A stretch of DNA of 7,028 nt, taken from NCBI GenBank assembly GCA_035285405.1, contig JAYKJI010000335.1:1-7028 (forward strand), read 5' to 3'. Of this stretch, positions 5,378 through 7,028 are shown one piece after another. Position 1 is the first letter of the stretch, and every line of letters starts with the position of its first letter. A program made the translations under genes and the position numbers. Source of the stretch: Woronichinia sp035285405 (GTDB taxonomy: Bacteria > Cyanobacteriota > Cyanobacteriia > Cyanobacteriales > Microcystaceae). Under the pieces are notes generated by a model. The model was not told where the DNA came from. It saw only the letters and a list, made by a program, of their open reading frames with translations, and made no database searches.

Positions 5378-6508
5378 ATGAAAATCGTAGCTTTAACTTC
5401 TGTCTCTGGCCCATATATTTTTGCTCGTTATTCTGCTGTTGCCTCTCAATCATTTCATGATGAAATTACGTTGATTGAAGTAGGAAGTACATCGATAACT
5501 TATCCATGGCAGCATCCTGACAAAAAGACAAATTACCAAAGGCTTGTCTTGTCAAATCAGCCAGAAGAATTACAGTCTAAGTTTAAGGTCTGCAAAAATA
5601 TATGTAATAATCTAGCCAAAATAAATCCTGATATTCTTGTTATTGCTGGATATGCTCGTTTATCTATGTTGTCAGCATTATTATGGAGTCTTATCAACAA
5701 AAAGCCAGTAGTTCTCATGTCAGAGTCCAAAGAAGATGACGAACCTCGTATTTGGTGGAAAGAGATAGTTAAAAGTTGGCTTATTAATAAATATTCCAGT
5801 GCACTGGTAGGAGGATACCCCCACACAAAATATTTAATCAAGTTAGGATTTCCTGAACAGGCTATATTCACCGGCTATGACGTAGTAGACAATAGCACCT
5901 TTCACCCTGACACCATCAAACAATTACCTGACCCTCTCCATAAACCTTTCTTTTTAGCCATCAATCGTTTTGTTCAGAAAAAGAACTTGGCATTATTACT
6001 TTCCGCCTATGCTACCTATCAACAACAGCAGGGTGTTCATGCTTGGCACTTGGTTTTATGTGGCGATGGCGAACGCCGATCTGAGCTAGAAAAGCAAATT
6101 AAGCAATATAATCTGCAAAACTTTGTCCATTTACCGGGATTCCTGCAACAAGATGAACTGCTTCCCTACTTTGCCCATGCTCAATGCTTTATCCATGCCA
6201 GCACCACCGAGCAATGGGGATTGGTGGTCAACGAAGCCATGGCCGCAGGCCTACCAGTGCTGGTTTCCAACCGCTGTGGTTGCTTTGAAGACTTGGTTAT
6301 CGAAGGCGTCAACGGCTTTGGCTTTGATCCCGAAAATCAAGAGCAACTAACTAAACTTATGCTGAAAATGAGTTCAGGAGAAGTAGACTTGGAAGCAATA
6401 GGGCAAGCCGCCCTAGAACATATCCAACAATACTCCCCCGAGTCTTTTGCCCAGGGACTAAAACAAGCCATTGATTACGCTATGAGTCAACGAAGTAGAA
6501 AATGTTGA
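5378..6508 (+). CDS. GT4-family glycosyltransferase with a GC-rich C-terminal half
   Basis: A complete 376-residue GT-B glycosyltransferase. The N-terminal acceptor domain starts MKIVALTSVSGPYIFARY and runs to about residue 185. The C-terminal donor domain starts near 189 (KPFFLAINRFVQKKNL, with R197 and K201/K202 as likely phosphate ligands), continues with LVLCGDGERRSELE (225-238) and HLPGFLQQDEL (251-261), and contains the EX7E motif E278-QWGLVVN-E286 followed by AMAAGLPVLVS. These features predict sugar transfer to a growing polysaccharide or lipid-linked oligosaccharide; donor and acceptor are unknown. It probably forms a unit with the methyltransferase 5 bases upstream. Composition changes inside the gene: a sampled block at 5581-5640 is 27% GC, while 6181-6300 is 52-55%. 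The change falls near the domain boundary and suggests a mosaic origin. Confidence 0.92.
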   Translation: MKIVALTSVSGPYIFARYSAVASQSFHDEITLIEVGSTSITYPWQHPDKKTNYQRLVLSNQPEELQSKFKVCKNICNNLAKINPDILVIAGYARLSMLSALLWSLINKKPVVLMSESKEDDEPRIWWKEIVKSWLINKYSSALVGGYPHTKYLIKLGFPEQAIFTGYDVVDNSTFHPDTIKQLPDPLHKPFFLAINRFVQKKNLALLLSAYATYQQQQGVHAWHLVLCGDGERRSELEKQIKQYNLQNFVHLPGFLQQDELLPYFAHAQCFIHASTTEQWGLVVNEAMAAGLPVLVSNRCGCFEDLVIEGVNGFGFDPENQEQLTKLMLKMSSGEVDLEAIGQAALEHIQQYSPESFAQGLKQAIDYAMSQRSRKC

Positions 6509-6547
6509 TCCCCAAAAAACTAGATTTACTTCCCTGTACTTTTAAGT

Positions 6548-6748
6548 ATGATCAATTCAACATCACTCCTAAGCCAGAATATTTACTACATCATTGGCAG
6601 CAAAGGCAGCGATCGCCCTAGAATTGAACAATTAATTAATAAGGATTTAAACCTAGAAAATTACGTCACCCTAGCGGGATTTGCCCCCGATGAACAATTA
6701 GCAGAATCTAAATCAGCTTTTATTGACTCAATTACAGTAAAACCTTGA
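6548..6748 (+). pseudogene. Glycosyltransferase (GT4) C-domain remnant
   Basis: A 66-residue frame whose middle part, YYIIGSKGSDRPRIEQLI followed by NLENYVTLAGFAPDEQLAE, matches the central piece of a GT4 donor domain: the strand with its glycine loop, then the V-x-x-x-GF-x-x-x-x-EL segment. The usual continuation, with an alanine/aspartate-led strand and the EX7E motif, is missing. The frame turns into unrelated residues (SKSAFIDSITVKP) and stops. The whole N-terminal domain is also absent, since the frame begins only 39 bases after the intact GT4 gene. It is therefore a fragment of about 50 recognisable residues and not a working enzyme. It is not a copy of the adjacent gene's matching segment, from which it differs at most positions. 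A HIP1 octamer (6609-6616) lies inside it. Confidence 0.7.
6609..6616. repeat. HIP1 octamer GCGATCGC in the glycosyltransferase remnant
   Basis: The third intact HIP1 site of the window, in the context AGCGATCGCC. It falls on the GSDRP part of the remnant. Confidence 0.85.
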
Positions 6749-6887
6749 GAACACATCCGGCAAACAAGCTAAAAAATATACTAAACTGAAACCATCCCTA
6801 TCCCCCGCACTATCCCTCCCGCTAACCCAGACATCCAAGCAACCCTACCCGACTTAATCAGATTTTTGCAAGACTACAGAGAATGAT
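6749..6887 (+). other. Decayed spacer with a short in-frame C-terminal-like tail
   Basis: No complete gene is present. In the same frame as the preceding remnant, two stops (6770-6772 and 6782-6784) are followed by an open stretch that ends PDIQATLPDLIRFLQDYRE and then TGA at 6884-6886. Beyond this TGA the frame would read YGQSPDN and stop again. This looks like the last part of an old coding sequence, but I do not recognise its family. Upstream of it lies a C-rich, G-poor stretch (about 6795-6845). Confidence 0.3.
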
Positions 6888-7028
6888 ATGGACAAAGCCC
6901 AGATAATTGATTACGAATCTGACTTTTACGCCTGGGCTAGCCAGCAGGCAGAACTATTGCGACGGATGTTGATGCACAGGATGAGAATTTTAATCAGCTT
7001 TCTTGCCCTGGGGTTTAATGTCCCCAGG
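6888..7028 (+). pseudogene. DUF29-family N-terminal fragment, running off the window and possibly broken
   Basis: The frame from ATG 6888 is open to the window end (47 codons). Residues 9-26, YESDFYAWASQQAELLRR, match the opening of DUF29 proteins, which are small, abundant in cyanobacteria and of unknown function. Family members normally continue with a leucine-rich acidic helix (roughly LDxxNLxEEIESL). Here the frame reads RMLMHRMRILISFLALGFNVP, hydrophobic and unlike the family, so a frameshift, deletion or insertion near 6966 is likely. The alternative frame over the same bases (DVDAQDENFNQLSCPGV, then stop) does not restore a DUF29 sequence either. MRILISFLALGF from ATG 6981 could be the start of another protein, but the window ends too soon to tell. 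Confidence 0.55.
7007..7028. repeat. Perfect 7-bp inverted repeat (hairpin) at the window edge
   Basis: CCTGGGG (7007-7013) and CCCCAGG (7022-7028) are perfect reverse complements separated by 8 bases. The stem could extend beyond the window, because the base before the left arm is C. It may be a chance structure, a small terminator-like hairpin, or the subterminal hairpin of an insertion sequence of the IS200/IS605 kind. No T run is visible. Confidence 0.5.

Noticed and set aside
1720..6508. The two GT4 genes as a tandem duplication
   Set aside because: They differ in length (421 and 376 residues), in their N-terminal domains and around the EX7E motif (EGSAMVTYE against EQWGLVVNE). They are distinct members of the family.
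6502..6621. A short frame whose ATG overlaps the stop of the second GT4 gene
   Set aside because: It encodes 39 unrecognisable residues and lies out of frame with the clear glycosyltransferase remnant over the same bases.

Overview
The window looks like cyanobacterial DNA, most like a unicellular Synechocystis-type genome. Three copies of the HIP1 octamer GCGATCGC occur (228-235, 3366-3373, 6609-6616). The gene families are also typical of cyanobacteria: a coiled-coil PD-(D/E)XK nuclease of the DUF3782 type, a DUF29 fragment and a probable Uma2-type tail. Species cannot be fixed from this sequence alone. All supported genes lie on the + strand.

Layout. Positions 1-900 are relatively GC-rich (sampled 60-base blocks 57-62% GC). 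They hold the 3' end of an Arg/Glu-rich coiled-coil protein and a complete coiled-coil nuclease-like gene. From about 1020 to 6508 lies a more AT-rich block (several sampled blocks near 27% GC) that reads as part of a surface-polysaccharide locus. Its genes, in order, are: a class I SAM methyltransferase broken by a 9-G tract; a GT4 glycosyltransferase starting 2 bases after that gene's tail; a 63-residue ORF that looks like a truncated nuclease-like protein; an 11-segment Wzy/O-antigen-polymerase-like membrane protein; a 228-base AT-rich gap; a second SAM methyltransferase; and a second GT4 glycosyltransferase 5 bases further on. From about 6509 to the end the DNA looks decayed. It holds a glycosyltransferase C-domain scrap, a stretch with in-frame stops, the first residues of a DUF29 protein that stops matching its family after about 26 codons, and a perfect 7-bp hairpin at the right edge.

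How the genes could work together (inference): the two glycosyltransferases add sugars to a lipid-linked oligosaccharide at the cytoplasmic face, the methyltransferases modify sugars or chain ends, and the Wzy-like protein polymerises flipped repeat units on the periplasmic side. No Wzx flippase, initiating phosphoglycosyltransferase, Wza/Wzc export protein or nucleotide-sugar enzyme is visible, so the rest of the pathway must lie outside the window.

The most notable points are the poly-G frameshift in the first methyltransferase, which could be an ON/OFF contingency tract, a mutation or a sequencing error, and the within-gene GC shift in the second glycosyltransferase. I found no CRISPR array, tRNA, rRNA or complete insertion sequence, and nothing that clearly amounts to a wholly new system.
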